Assembly: GCA_022825945.1 (NCBI GenBank)
Contig: JAJDVS010000112.1
Span: 1-39,423 of the forward strand
Direction of reading: 5' to 3'
DNA from: Pseudomonadales bacterium
GTDB lineage: Bacteria > Pseudomonadota > Gammaproteobacteria > Pseudomonadales > Pseudohongiellaceae
DNA: 39,423 bases
In this document: one piece after another, positions 1 to 7,939 of the stretch
How positions within the stretch are numbered: position 1 is the first letter of the stretch
Layout of the letters: each line of letters opens with the position of its first letter
Translations under genes and position numbers: made by a program
The notes under the pieces: model-generated
Databases searched by the model: none
What the model was told of the DNA's origin: nothing
The model's input: the letters and a program-made list of their open reading frames with translations, nothing else

Positions 1-58
1 AATTCGGAGTTTACTCCGAGAAAGTTTGAGTGCAAACTGTTTGTTCTGGGAGCGAAGT

Positions 59-107
59 GTCGTTCTGCGCGAGAAGATTGAGATTCCGCGACTTCGCGCG
101 GAATGAC
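59..107. repeat. Short palindromic repeat, family A (degenerate copy)
   Basis: Imperfect inverted repeat: GTCGTTCTGCGCG on the left faces CGCGCGGAATGAC on the right, with an inner ATTCCGCGACT arm. Better copies of the same palindrome lie at 3891-3975, 18017-18102 and 28361-28447. All are intergenic. Just upstream, 4-19 is a separate perfect hairpin (TCGGAG, TTTA loop, CTCCGA). Confidence 0.6.
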
Positions 108-135
108 GGAGGGAACTGCGGGGGAGGCGGCGCGG

Positions 136-566
136 CTAGCGGCCGGCGCGGGCGATGTGGTCGTTGATCAGGTTTTCCACCAGTTCCTGTTTGCCGCTGA
201 TCCGGGCGGGCTCGCCCGCGGCGGCGGCGATGTCCCGTAGCGCCGGCAGATCGAGTTCCCGGTTTTCGAAGCGTTCGCCGTCGCCGGAATCGAAGCTGCC
301 GTAGCGTCCCAGCCTGAGCGAAGGCATTTTCGGGTCGGCCAGGATGCTGTCGGCGATGAGCAGGCCTCGCGCGAATGCGTCCATGCCGCCGATGTGGGCG
401 ATGAACATGTCCTCGATGTCGGTGGATTCCCGCCTGACCTTGGCGTCGAAGTTGAGTCCGCCGCGGCCGAGGCCGCCCGCTTCGAGCACGACCATCATGC
501 CGTGGACGCAATCGTACAGGTCGAGCGGGAACTGGTCGGTGTCCCAGCCGTTTTGCGGGTCACCGG
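136..566 (-). pseudogene. xylA: Xylose isomerase, C-terminal fragment
   Basis: The minus strand encodes about 143 residues matching the C-terminal third of xylose isomerase (D-xylose to D-xylulose, metal-dependent TIM barrel). The conserved motifs are [19 protein letters not shown] and [14 protein letters not shown] normal stop lies at 136-138. The intact enzyme is about 440 residues, so the N-terminal two thirds, including the catalytic His/Asp region, are missing. Homology begins at a [10 protein letters not shown] stretch and stops abruptly near 566, where an oppositely oriented lysA fragment takes over. It is therefore a gene remnant, although the reading frame itself is undamaged. The long minus-strand frame continues to 765 only as antisense of lysA. 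The family call is firm; the exact junction base is approximate. Confidence 0.85.
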
Positions 567-1156
567 GGGCGAGGCGGGCAGGACCGTGTTTTCCGGGCCG
601 GGCAAGAGCGCAGCCGAGATTCGCCAGGCGCTGGCCGCGGGCATCCGCTGCTTCAATGTGGAATCCGAAGCGGAACTCGAGCGCATCAACGAAATCGCTA
701 TCGCCATGGACGTCATCGCGCCGGTTTCCCTGCGCATCAACCCCGATGTGGACGCCCGCACCCATCCCTATATTGCCACCGGCCTGAAAGAGAACAAGTT
801 CGGCATCCCCGTCAGTTGCGCCCTCGTGTTATATCGCCGCGCGGCCCGCTTGCCGGGGCTGCATCCCGTGGGCATCGACTGTCATATCGGTTCCCAATTG
901 ACCAGCGTGGCGCCATTTCTCGACGCCATCGACCGGCTGCTGCCCATTGTCGGCCAACTTGCCGCGGAGGGCATCGCGCTGCGGCATCTCGATATCGGCG
1001 GCGGCCTTGGCGTGCGCTATGGCGGGGAAGCGCCGCCCCAGGGCCGGTTCCGCCGTGGTCTGTGATGTAGTGGGGCCGGTTTGCGAGTCGGCCGATTTTC
1101 TCGGCAAGGAACGGGAACTTTGCCTTGCGGCCGGCGACCTGCTCGCGGTGCGCGGC
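567..1156 (+). pseudogene. lysA: Diaminopimelate decarboxylase, internally deleted fragment
   Basis: Two pieces of LysA (meso-diaminopimelate to L-lysine, PLP-dependent) lie side by side. The first, about 567-1045, reads [20 protein letters not shown], then [37 protein letters not shown] and [17 protein letters not shown], all core barrel motifs. It starts without the N-terminus and its PLP lysine. The second, about 1056-1156 and in another frame, reads VVGPVCESADFLGKEREL and GDLLAVR, the C-terminal substrate-binding region. Roughly 100 residues between them are missing and the frame changes at the join. No start codon or ribosome site fits. The fragment is fused upstream to inverted xylA and downstream to glycosyltransferase sequence. 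It cannot make functional enzyme; an intact lysA presumably exists elsewhere. Confidence 0.85.
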
Positions 1157-1426
1157 GCCTTCCGCTTTCGCTGCGATGTGGACTACTACTCGGGCGCCTT
1201 TCTCCTGTTCGCCAGTGAGAAGTTCCGGGAACTCGGCGGTTTCGATGAAGCTTATGCGCCCGCCTACTATGAGGAGTCGGACTTCTGTTTGCGCCTGTAT
1301 CGCGACGCGGAACTGTGGGAGCGGCTCAGCAGGACCGCTGCCGAAGCTGTGGCGCGGGACTGTTCCGCCGAGCGCTTCCGGCAGACGCTGCGAGAGGTGG
1401 TCGGGATCGATCCGGACCCCGGGTAG
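1157..1426 (+). pseudogene. Glycosyltransferase fragments (GT2 core joined to GT1-like tail)
   Basis: In the same frame as the second lysA piece, codons from about 1160 to 1306 encode DVDYYSGAFLL and GGFDEAYAPAYYEESDFCLR. This is the acceptor-site block (GGFDE, YYEE.D.CLR) of family-2 glycosyltransferases. At about 1307 it switches to DAELWERLSRTAAEAV and FRQTLREVVG, a signature typical of the very C-terminus of GT1/GT4 glycosyltransferases. The simplest reading is a large multidomain glycosyltransferase with a big internal deletion. The frame ends at 1426. Neither piece has a start codon or an NDP-sugar-binding domain, so it is a remnant. Confidence 0.7.
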
Positions 1427-1457
1427 CCCGCGCAACGCGGCCACAAGCCCGGAACCG

Positions 1458-2093
1458 TCAATACTCCACCGGCACCGCGTCCAGGCTGCGCCAGAGATAC
1501 CAGGACGCCACCGAACGCCAGGGCCGCCAGGGTTCGGCAATGGCGATCATTTCCTTCGGCCCCGGGCGCTGGCCGTTATTGAAATGATTGGCGATGGCTT
1601 TCTGGATGCCGATGTCGTCCACTGGCAGCACATCGGGTCGCAGCAAGTGGAAAATCAGGAACATTTCGGCGGTCCAGCGGCCAATGCCCTTGACCTTGAC
1701 AAGGCGTTCAATCACCTCCTCGTCGTCCATTTCACTCCATTGCTCCTGTTGCAGCGAGCCATCGAGAAAGCGCCCCGCCAGGCTGAGCAGATAACTCGCC
1801 TTTTGCCGTGACAGGCCGCAGCCGCGCAGGCTCTCCACATCCTCCCCGCCCACCGCCTCCGGCGAAATCCCGCCAAGCCGCCCGAGCATCTTCCGCCAGA
1901 CCGACTCCGCCGCTTTCACCGAAATCTGCTGGCCCACGATCGAGCGCGAAAGCGAGAAGAAAGGATCATGCCGCGGCCGCAGCATCGAGTCACCCGCCCG
2001 GGCGATAATCCCGCCCAGCACCGGATCAACCCCTCCCAAAGTCCGCCGGGCCTCATCCCAGTACGGCGCAGGCCGCTCGTCGCCGCCGCCCAT
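1458..2093 (-). CDS. alkA: DNA-3-methyladenine glycosylase II (AlkA-type)
   Basis: A 211-residue HhH-GPD superfamily glycosylase that removes alkylated purines during base-excision repair. Visible motifs (numbered from the chosen Met): SIVGQQISVKAAE near 50-62, the helix-hairpin-helix VKVKGIGRWTAEM at about 132-144, and catalytic Asp in PVDDIG at 159/160. The C-terminal PWRSVASWYLWR segment is typical. The ATG at 2093 is preferred because family members begin close to this point and GGAGGAG lies about 13 nt upstream. The frame stays open to 2243, but that extension has no family resemblance. It lacks the E. coli AlkA N-terminal domain, as many compact homologues do. It is divergent from the thiolase gene that follows, and the region between could hold both promoters. 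Confidence 0.9.
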   Translation of the reverse strand: MGGGDERPAPYWDEARRTLGGVDPVLGGIIARAGDSMLRPRHDPFFSLSRSIVGQQISVKAAESVWRKMLGRLGGISPEAVGGEDVESLRGCGLSRQKASYLLSLAGRFLDGSLQQEQWSEMDDEEVIERLVKVKGIGRWTAEMFLIFHLLRPDVLPVDDIGIQKAIANHFNNGQRPGPKEMIAIAEPWRPWRSVASWYLWRSLDAVPVEY

Positions 2094-2272
2094 GATTCTG
2101 GACAAATCCAACTCCTCCGCTGTACGGTATGCCAGAGTAAAAGCAATGCCGGGGAATGTCCATTGCATTACAACCTGTGCATTACAATCTGGATATCCGG
2201 TCTCCCAAACGGCCTTTTTGACTTGCGAAACAAATTTTTCCATGATTTTCCACCCGACAAGGCGAAGCCATT

Positions 2273-3811
2273 TTGCTTGAAGACTCCACTCCGGTAATTG
2301 TCGGCGCGGGCCAGTACAGCGAGCGCAAGCCGCCGCTGCGGGCTCTGCCGCCCATGGGTCTTGCCGCCCGCGCCGCGGACGCCGCCCTTCAGGATACGGG
2401 GAGGAAAGAAGGGCTTGCCGCCCACATCGACACGGTGGCGGTGGTTCGCTGTTTCGAGGATTCCCGCAACCGGCCCCGGGACGATCATGGCTTCGGTCGG
2501 GCGGAAAACCCGCCGCGGGCTGTGGCGCGGCGTATTGACGCGAACCCGTCCCGGATGGTCTATGGTCCGATTGGCGGCGATACCCCCCAGACCCTGGTGA
2601 ATGAAATCGCCCAGGCGATTGCCGAAGGTGAAGCGGGCATGGCCCTGCTTGCCGGCGGCGAAGCCATCGATACCGCCCGCACCGCGTCCCGCGCCGGTCT
2701 CAGCCTCGATTGGCATGAGCCCGGCGGTGGTCCGCTGGAGGACCGCGGCATGGGCGCAGTGCTGGCGACTCCGCACGAATTGGCCCATGGCGTCGGTATT
2801 CCCGTGCAGACCTATCCGCTGTTCGAAAACGCCATCCGCGCCCGGCTTGGCCACAGTCTGCATGAGCATTTGCCGCACATGGGCCGGCTCATGGCGCCCT
2901 TTACCCGGGTGGCGAAGGACAACCCCTTCGCATTTTATGGAGAGGCCCGCAGCGCCGGGGAACTTGCCAGGGTCGGCGAAGACAATCCCTTCATCTGTCT
3001 GCCGTATCCCAAACTGCTCAACGCCAGGGACCGGGTAAACCAGGGCGCCGCCCTGCTCATGACTTCGGTGGGTCGGGCGCGGGAGTTGGGTATCGACCCG
3101 CGCCGGTGGATTTTCCTCCACGGCTGCGCCGAAGCAAGGGAAAAGCGGCTCGTCTCCCAACGGGTCAATTATCATTCCTCACCGGCGATTCGCGCCAATA
3201 CCGCCACGGCTTTCGCCATGGCCGGCAAGACCGTGGCCGACATGGATTTCATCGATCTGTATTCCTGCTTTCCCTCGGCGGTGGAAGTGGCCTGCGCCGA
3301 ACTCGGTCTGGCGGTCGATGATCCAAGGGGCCTGACGGTTACCGGCGGATTGCCGTTCTTCGGCGGCCCCGGCAACAACTACAGCATGCACGCCATCGCC
3401 ACCCTGCCAGGCTTGCTCCGGGCGCGTCCCGGCAGTTTTGGACTCGTCACCGCCAACGGGGGCTATCTTTCCAAGCATGCAACGGGGATATACTCCACGG
3501 CGCCATTCGCCGGGCCATGGCGGAGGCCGGATTCTTCCGCGATGCAGGCGCAAATCGACGCCATGGCCGGCCCGGAGTTCACCGAACAGCCCCGGGGAGC
3601 GGCCACGGTGGAAACCTGGACCGTTTGCTTTCGGCGTGGCGCGCCTGTGCGGGGTATCGTCATTGGCCGATTGCGCGATAACGGAAAGCGATTTATCGCC
3701 AACACCCCGGCGGATGAAGCCACATTGCGGCGCCTTGCAGACGAAGGGCAAATCGGTCGCGGCGGCCGGGTCAATGCAACCGGAGAGGGTAATATGTTCA
3801 GGCTCGAGTGA
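2273..3811 (+). CDS. SCP2/thiolase-like acetyl-CoA acetyltransferase family protein
   Basis: A 512-residue protein of the thiolase-like superfamily, with the layout of the acetyl-CoA acetyltransferases that carry an extra C-terminal domain (TLP1-type). The N-terminal thiolase half begins PVIVGAGQYSER and has LLAGGEAIDTARTA. The second half has INxYSCFPSAV-like FIDLYSCFPSAVEVA, then TVTGGLPFFGGPGNNYSMHA and VTANGGYLSKHATGIYST. From about residue 420 a small beta-rich domain follows (ETWTVCFRRG, GIVIGRLRDNGKRFIANT). Such proteins are usually linked to fatty-acid or sterol side-chain metabolism; the substrate cannot be read from sequence. The start is TTG at 2273, with an AAGGCGAAG stretch just upstream. 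No in-frame ATG lies near the family N-terminus. Confidence 0.88.
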   Translation: MLEDSTPVIVGAGQYSERKPPLRALPPMGLAARAADAALQDTGRKEGLAAHIDTVAVVRCFEDSRNRPRDDHGFGRAENPPRAVARRIDANPSRMVYGPIGGDTPQTLVNEIAQAIAEGEAGMALLAGGEAIDTARTASRAGLSLDWHEPGGGPLEDRGMGAVLATPHELAHGVGIPVQTYPLFENAIRARLGHSLHEHLPHMGRLMAPFTRVAKDNPFAFYGEARSAGELARVGEDNPFICLPYPKLLNARDRVNQGAALLMTSVGRARELGIDPRRWIFLHGCAEAREKRLVSQRVNYHSSPAIRANTATAFAMAGKTVADMDFIDLYSCFPSAVEVACAELGLAVDDPRGLTVTGGLPFFGGPGNNYSMHAIATLPGLLRARPGSFGLVTANGGYLSKHATGIYSTAPFAGPWRRPDSSAMQAQIDAMAGPEFTEQPRGAATVETWTVCFRRGAPVRGIVIGRLRDNGKRFIANTPADEATLRRLADEGQIGRGGRVNATGEGNMFRLE

Positions 3812-4072
3812 CCCATTTGGTCATTCTGCGCGCCTCCCCGGTCGCGGTTGCGCGCGCTTTCCCGCCGTGGTTGTGCGCGCGTTCCCCGCCGTCATTCTGC
3901 GCGCAGTCGCAGAATCTCATTGGGAGGGCGCTGCATGGGGTTCTGCGACTCCGCTTCGCTCCGCGCAGAATGACAGTGAGGGTGGCTTCGCTCCGCGCAG
4001 TATGATGGGAGGGTGACTTCGCCGCGTGCGGTGTGAAGAAAATCAACCACTGGACAGGATGCAGATGCCAAA
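3812..4072. other. Repeat-filled spacer between thiolase and SDR genes
   Basis: There is no gene here. The spacer holds one full family-A palindrome (3891-3975) plus at least three partial copies of its GTCATTCTGCGCG arm or CTTCGCTCCGCGCAG arm at 3820-3835, 3950-3993 and 3999-4027. I see no promoter that stands out for the downstream SDR gene. The repeats look like serial insertions of one element into its own copies. Confidence 0.7.
3891..3975. repeat. Short palindromic repeat, family A
   Basis: Outer arms GTCATTCTGCGCG and CGCGCAGAATGAC are perfect inverted repeats. Inner arms AGTCGCAGAATCTC and GGTTCTGCGACT also pair. The centre is a variable TTGGGAGGGCGCTGCA loop. The architecture matches 18017-18102 and 28361-28447. 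Confidence 0.85.
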
Positions 4073-4831
4073 ATGAGATTCGACAATCAGAAAGTACTGG
4101 TCACCGGCGGCTCCCGGGGCATCGGTCGCGCCATTGCGCTGGCCTTCGCCGGGGCCGGGGCGCAAGTCGCCATCGTGTACCGCGGCAATACGGCGGCGGC
4201 GGAAGCGGCGCTGGCGCAATTGCCGGGCGAGGGTCATATCGCCCTGGCCGCCGACGTGGCGGACCCGGATGCGGTTCAATCCGCTGTGGACGATGTCGCG
4301 GAACGCCTTGGCGGCATTGATGTTCTCGTGAACAATGCCGGCATCGGCATCTATCATCGCATCGCCGAGGTTTCTTATGGGGAATGGCAGAGGGCCTGGC
4401 GCGAGACCCTGGCCGCGAATCTGCTCGGCCCCGCCAATCTCTGCTATTGCGCGGCGCGGCACATGATCGCGGGCGGCGGCGGAAGGATTGTCAATATCAC
4501 TTCCCGGGGGGCTTTTCGCGGCGAGCCGCTGAAACCCGCCTACGGCGCGAGCAAGGCCGCACTCAATTCCCTGAGCCAGTCACTCGCCGTGGCGCTGGCG
4601 CCGCACGACATCTTCGTTGGCGCGGTGGCGCCGGGATTCGTCAATACCGAATTGACCGCTGATCGCCTTGGCAGCCCCGAAGGCGAGGAAATCCGCGCCC
4701 AGAGCCCTTTCCATCGCGTCGCCGAACCCGGGGAAGTCGCCCATGCCGTGCTTTTCCTCGCCTCCCGCGGCGCCGAATTCGCCACCGGAACCATCATCGA
4801 CGTCAACGGCGCCTCCTACTTGCGCTCCTGA
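4073..4831 (+). CDS. SDR-family oxidoreductase (FabG-like)
   Basis: A 252-residue classical short-chain dehydrogenase/reductase, NAD(P)-dependent and cytoplasmic. The Rossmann motif TGGSRGIG is at 11-18, the DV dinucleotide-site pair at 61-62, NNAG at 87-90 and the structural Asn in AANLLG near 115. The catalytic Ser144, Tyr157 and Lys161 fall in ITSRGAF and PAYGASKAAL. The C-terminus ends in the usual GTIIDVNGASY block. An Arg in the VYRGN loop after beta-2 would favour NADP(H). The closest functional group is 3-oxoacyl-ACP reductase, but neighbours give no pathway and the substrate is unknown. The ATG at 4073 directly precedes the family N-terminus. The stop lies 2 nt from the end of the convergent cytochrome gene. 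Confidence 0.9.
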   Translation: MRFDNQKVLVTGGSRGIGRAIALAFAGAGAQVAIVYRGNTAAAEAALAQLPGEGHIALAADVADPDAVQSAVDDVAERLGGIDVLVNNAGIGIYHRIAEVSYGEWQRAWRETLAANLLGPANLCYCAARHMIAGGGGRIVNITSRGAFRGEPLKPAYGASKAALNSLSQSLAVALAPHDIFVGAVAPGFVNTELTADRLGSPEGEEIRAQSPFHRVAEPGEVAHAVLFLASRGAEFATGTIIDVNGASYLRS

Positions 4832-4833
4832 AG

Positions 4834-5184
4834 CTACAAGGCTTCGATTTCCCCGGCGCTGATGGGATCGCCGCTATTGCTCCAGGCATTGCGCACGTAA
4901 TTGATCACCGCCGCCATTTCCGCCGAACCGAGCGCCCCGCGAAAGGAAGGCATCTCGCCGCGTCCGATGATGAGCACCAGCGCCATATCAGCCCCGGAGC
5001 CCGTCACGGTTTCATTGCCGTCGAGGGCGGGATACACATTCGCGACCCCGCGTCCATCCACCTGATGACATTCCGCGCAATTGTCCAAAAACAGCCGCTC
5101 GCCATCGAGCCCGGCAACAGGTTCCACGCCCGCGCAGGCCGAAAGCGGCAAAAGCACAATCAAGATACGAAAAGTCCGGCCCAT
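4834..5184 (-). CDS. Cytochrome c family lipoprotein
   Basis: A 116-residue protein whose N-terminus, MGRTFRILIVLLPLSACAG, is a lipoprotein signal with the lipobox cysteine at 17. It should be exported and membrane-anchored on the periplasmic side. The haem c site is CAECH at 36-40, and the methionine ligand is probably in GEMPSF. The family is the short class I cytochrome c type found in alternative oxidase or dehydrogenase chains. The ATG at 5184 is chosen because it puts a proper signal peptide first; the frame remains open to 5217, which would place charged residues ahead. It diverges from the ModF-like gene with only 32 nt between start codons, so the two promoters must overlap the coding starts. 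Confidence 0.88.
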   Translation of the reverse strand: MGRTFRILIVLLPLSACAGVEPVAGLDGERLFLDNCAECHQVDGRGVANVYPALDGNETVTGSGADMALVLIIGRGEMPSFRGALGSAEMAAVINYVRNAWSNSGDPISAGEIEAL

Positions 5185-5216
5185 CAGTTTCCTGGCCTGT
5201 TCGCTATACTCGCGCA

Positions 5217-6833
5217 ATGTTATTCCAGATTGACCAGGCGCGCTGCCGAATCAACCGCCATGACTTGTTCACCGTGGAGCGCTTTGCAGTCAACGCCGGC
5301 GAGCACTGGTGCGTTTTCGGCCCCAATGGCGCCGGCAAATCCCTGCTCGTCGACCTCATCACCGGGCGTCGTCCCGAAACCGGCAGCTACCTGCGATTCG
5401 CCGGGGGTTTTGACCCCGTCCGGGATATCCTGTCCGTTTCCTTCGAGGAGCAGCAGCGGCTGTGGCGGCGTGATGAGCGGCTCGACATCAGCGATTTCCG
5501 CGAAGACGCGATCGACCAGGGCACCCTGGTGGCTGAACTGATTCGTTCAAGCTTGCCAGCGGCGAAACAGGACGAATCACGACTGCGGGGGCTTGCTGCG
5601 GAGCTCGACCTCACCGCCCTGCTGCAAAAGGGAATCCGCTTTCTTTCCTCAGGCCAGATCCGCCGCGCTCTCATCGCCCGGGCGCTATACGGCCAGTACG
5701 CATCACGCCCGCGGCTGCTGATTTTCGATGAGCCACTGGAAGCGGTGGACCGGGAATCCCGCGCTCGCATCGAGCAGGCCATCGCCGGGCATCTTGGTCC
5801 CGGTTGCGCCAGCCTGCACCTGTGCCGGCGCGGGGGCGACCGCTTCCCCGGCGCAACGCATTTGCTCGTCATGGAAAACCTTGGCGTGCTGGCGCAGGGC
5901 CCAATGCGGGAAGCCCGATGGCAAAAGGCCATTGCGCGCTTTCGGCGCGAGCCGGTTATCCCCGAACGCCTGCCATTCGCGCACTTTGTTGACGAGACCA
6001 GCCGAAAAAAAAGCCGGAAAAGCCGGGACACCCATCCAAAAATCCAGGATACCCATTCCCCGGACACAAACCAGGACACCCACCCGCCTGAATCGAAACT
6101 GATCGAACTGAAAGGCGTGAGCGCCGGCTACGGCGACCTGCAAGTGCTGCGGGATGTTCACTGGACCATGACCAGCGCGCATCACGTGCTCGTCGAAGGC
6201 CCCAACGGCTGTGGCAAGTCCACCCTGCTGAGCCTCATCGACGGCGAGAACCACAAGGGCTATGGCCAGGAGGTGTACCTGTTCGGCCGGCGCAAGGGCA
6301 GCGGCGAGACCGTCTGGGACATCAAGCGCTGCTTTGGCGTCGTGTCCAATGAGTTGCACAACCGCTATGTGAAGGGCTGGAAAGTGCTCGATGTGGCGGT
6401 GTCGGGATTTTTTGATTCGGTGGGGCTTTACGACGACAGCGCCGCCAGTGAACAGGGTCGGGCCGGGGCCTGGCTTGAAAGTCTTGGCATGGCGCATCTT
6501 GCCGGGCGCTACTACCACCAGATTTCCTTCGGTCAGCAGCGCCTCGTGCTGCTCGCCCGGGCGATGGTGAAACAGCCCGCCATTCTCGTGCTCGACGAGC
6601 CCTGCGTCGGTCTCGATGACTACCACAGGGACTTCGTTCTCGGAATGCTCGACGCCATCGCCGGGCAAACACCCACCCGGCTGATTTACGTCAGCCACAT
6701 CCCCGACGAAAAACCCGCCTGCATCAATTACCGCCTGCGCTTCGTCGCCACCAGGGACGGCGGATACCGGCTGGAACAGTCGGAAGCAGGGCAGGGCGGC
6801 ACTTCCATGTGCCGCAGGGAAGCTCTGACTTGA
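5217..6833 (+). CDS. ModF-like twin ABC ATPase
   Basis: A 538-residue soluble protein with two ABC nucleotide-binding domains and no membrane segment, as in the ModF/PhrA group. Domain 1: Walker A GPNGAGKS at 35-42, signature LSSGQIRRAL, Walker B LLIFDEP. Domain 2: Walker A GPNGCGKST, signature ISFGQQRLVLLARAM, Walker B ILVLDEPCVGLD, H-loop YVSHIPDE. In domain 1 the usual H-loop histidine position reads CRRGGD, so that site may be catalytically weak. The domains are joined by a low-complexity linker with three DTHP/DTHS-like repeats (about residues 260-295) from a repeated GGACACCCA DNA motif. The last residues (TSMCRREALT) and the stop are supplied by an interspersed hairpin repeat. ModF function in E. 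coli is itself poorly defined, so the role here is open. Confidence 0.88.
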   Translation: MLFQIDQARCRINRHDLFTVERFAVNAGEHWCVFGPNGAGKSLLVDLITGRRPETGSYLRFAGGFDPVRDILSVSFEEQQRLWRRDERLDISDFREDAIDQGTLVAELIRSSLPAAKQDESRLRGLAAELDLTALLQKGIRFLSSGQIRRALIARALYGQYASRPRLLIFDEPLEAVDRESRARIEQAIAGHLGPGCASLHLCRRGGDRFPGATHLLVMENLGVLAQGPMREARWQKAIARFRREPVIPERLPFAHFVDETSRKKSRKSRDTHPKIQDTHSPDTNQDTHPPESKLIELKGVSAGYGDLQVLRDVHWTMTSAHHVLVEGPNGCGKSTLLSLIDGENHKGYGQEVYLFGRRKGSGETVWDIKRCFGVVSNELHNRYVKGWKVLDVAVSGFFDSVGLYDDSAASEQGRAGAWLESLGMAHLAGRYYHQISFGQQRLVLLARAMVKQPAILVLDEPCVGLDDYHRDFVLGMLDAIAGQTPTRLIYVSHIPDEKPACINYRLRFVATRDGGYRLEQSEAGQGGTSMCRREALT

Positions 6834-6845
6834 TCAGAGCTTCCC
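6817..6845. terminator. Perfect 12-bp hairpin at the end of the ModF-like gene (repeat family B)
   Basis: GGGAAGCTCTGA and TCAGAGCTTCCC form a perfect stem around the loop CTTGA. The stop TGA (6831-6833) sits in the loop and right arm. There is no long T-tract, so terminator function is inferred. It lies between convergent genes and could act on both strands. A related hairpin closes rlmE (23973-23995), and the arm resembles the IS5 terminus at 17364. Confidence 0.6.
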
Positions 6846-6857
6846 TAACGGTGCCGG

Positions 6858-7289
6858 TCAGCTGCGAATGTAATTCTGCAATTGCTCTATGGTCGCCCGC
6901 TGGTCGCTCATGATGTCCTTGACGATATCGCCAAGCGAGGCGATGCCCACCACCAGGCCGTCATCCACTACCGGCAAATGGCGGATGTGGTTGTCGGTCA
7001 TCAGATTGAGCGCAGCGTCCACGGCATGGCTGGAAGGCACCGAAACCACCCGGGTGGTCATGATTTCATCAACCCGGGTATCCCGCGAAGCGCGGCCCTT
7101 GAGAATCACCTCCCGGGCGTAATCGCGCTCGGAAATGATGCCCTGCAATTCGGGCCCGGTCATCACGAGCAAGGCGCCGACGCGATGATCCGCCATCAGC
7201 TTGATGGCGTCATAGACGCTGGCCTCCGGGCGAATGGAGCAGAGTTCCTTCTTCTGTTTGCGGTCGAGTATCTGTCGCATGGTATGCAT
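6858..7289 (-). CDS. CBS-domain pair protein
   Basis: A 143-residue protein made almost entirely of two CBS motifs. CBS1 is about 18-75 (ASVYDAIKLMADHRVGALLV, then GIISERDYAREV). CBS2 is about 82-138 (SSHAVDAALNLMTDNHIRHL, then LVVGIASLGDIVKDI). Such stand-alone pairs bind adenosyl ligands (AMP, ATP, SAM) and act as regulators of unknown partners. The ISERDY and SLGDIV segments are the usual ligand-contacting strands. The ATG at 7289 is supported by GGAGGCGCGCC just upstream on the minus strand. It lies 17 nt after the stop of the lipoprotein gene on the same strand, so the two may be co-transcribed. No nuclease, kinase or transporter domain is attached. Confidence 0.9.
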   Translation of the reverse strand: MHTMRQILDRKQKKELCSIRPEASVYDAIKLMADHRVGALLVMTGPELQGIISERDYAREVILKGRASRDTRVDEIMTTRVVSVPSSHAVDAALNLMTDNHIRHLPVVDDGLVVGIASLGDIVKDIMSDQRATIEQLQNYIRS

Positions 7290-7306
7290 GGCGCGCCTCC
7301 AGTGTT

Positions 7307-7864
7307 TCAGTCGAGCCGGGTCAGCAGGATATTGGCGTAACCCGCATTGTTGCCATAGAAACCGTAGCTGTCATTGACGAACAGGGCGAGATTGCCGCTG
7401 CACGCCGCGACGAAGCGGTAGCTGCCGCTCGCCGCGTCGTACTGCAGGTCGGAGACTCCCGCAAGGCTGTCCCGGGGGCAATCCGGCTGGCGCAGCATGA
7501 GTTCGAACCAGTTGTGGCTCCGGGACCGGCGCAGATTGCCCGCCCACTCGAAGGGCATCAGGCTGTTGCCGAAACCCCGCTCGTCCAGCGGTTCCCCGGC
7601 TTCATTGACGTCAATGTCGCGGTCGATCCAGTGGCTCAGGATCGTGATGCGAAAGGCGTAATCCGCTCCGGCGTCGAGGGATACGCCGGTATCGAAATTC
7701 AGGTAGCTGGTGAAAAAGTCCAGATTGACTTCTTCACCCACCGCCAGGGGGGCGCCCGGCCCGGCGGCGCCGAACAGGTTCAACCGGGGCGCCTGGCAGG
7801 CCCCGAGCAGCAGCAGGCTTGCCGCAAAAACCCCGGCAAGGGTCAACAAAGTGGTTCGATGCAC
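7307..7864 (-). CDS. Putative lipoprotein of unknown function
   Basis: With a GTG start at 7864 the product is 185 residues. GGGAG stands 7 nt upstream of that GTG; an ATG at 7897 would add 11 residues before the signal and looks less likely. The N-terminus (HRTTLLTLAGVFAASLLLL) ends in a lipobox GAC, so it should be exported and lipidated. The mature part is acidic, beta-rich by eye and ends NNAGYANILLTRLD. This tail recalls carbohydrate-binding or LecA-like sandwich proteins (FVNDSYGFYGNNAG), but I cannot assign a family. The first 98 bases of coding sequence and 75 bases upstream of the GTG recur at 17777-17949 as a truncated second copy on the far side of the defence island. Confidence 0.75.
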   Translation of the reverse strand: MHRTTLLTLAGVFAASLLLLGACQAPRLNLFGAAGPGAPLAVGEEVNLDFFTSYLNFDTGVSLDAGADYAFRITILSHWIDRDIDVNEAGEPLDERGFGNSLMPFEWAGNLRRSRSHNWFELMLRQPDCPRDSLAGVSDLQYDAASGSYRFVAACSGNLALFVNDSYGFYGNNAGYANILLTRLD

Positions 7865-7939
7865 TGGAATACTCCCTGGGTCATCAATCTCCGGCATGGA
7901 CCGCTCAGTCTACCCCGAGCGTTCATGCCGTCAAGTCCG
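7767..7939 (+). repeat. 173-bp direct repeat, left copy (flanks the defence island)
   Basis: Identical to 17777-17949 except for two G/A differences (7799 and 7880), in the same orientation. This copy is the 5' end and upstream region of an intact lipoprotein gene. Weak similarity continues for a few tens of bases past both right ends (CAAGT.GCC, ACAAGA). The two copies bracket 9.8 kb of accessory DNA. Confidence 0.95.

Noticed and set aside
136-765. A single 209-aa minus-strand gene over the xylA and lysA remnants
   Set aside because: Only the part up to about 566 has xylose isomerase similarity; the remainder is antisense to clear LysA motifs.
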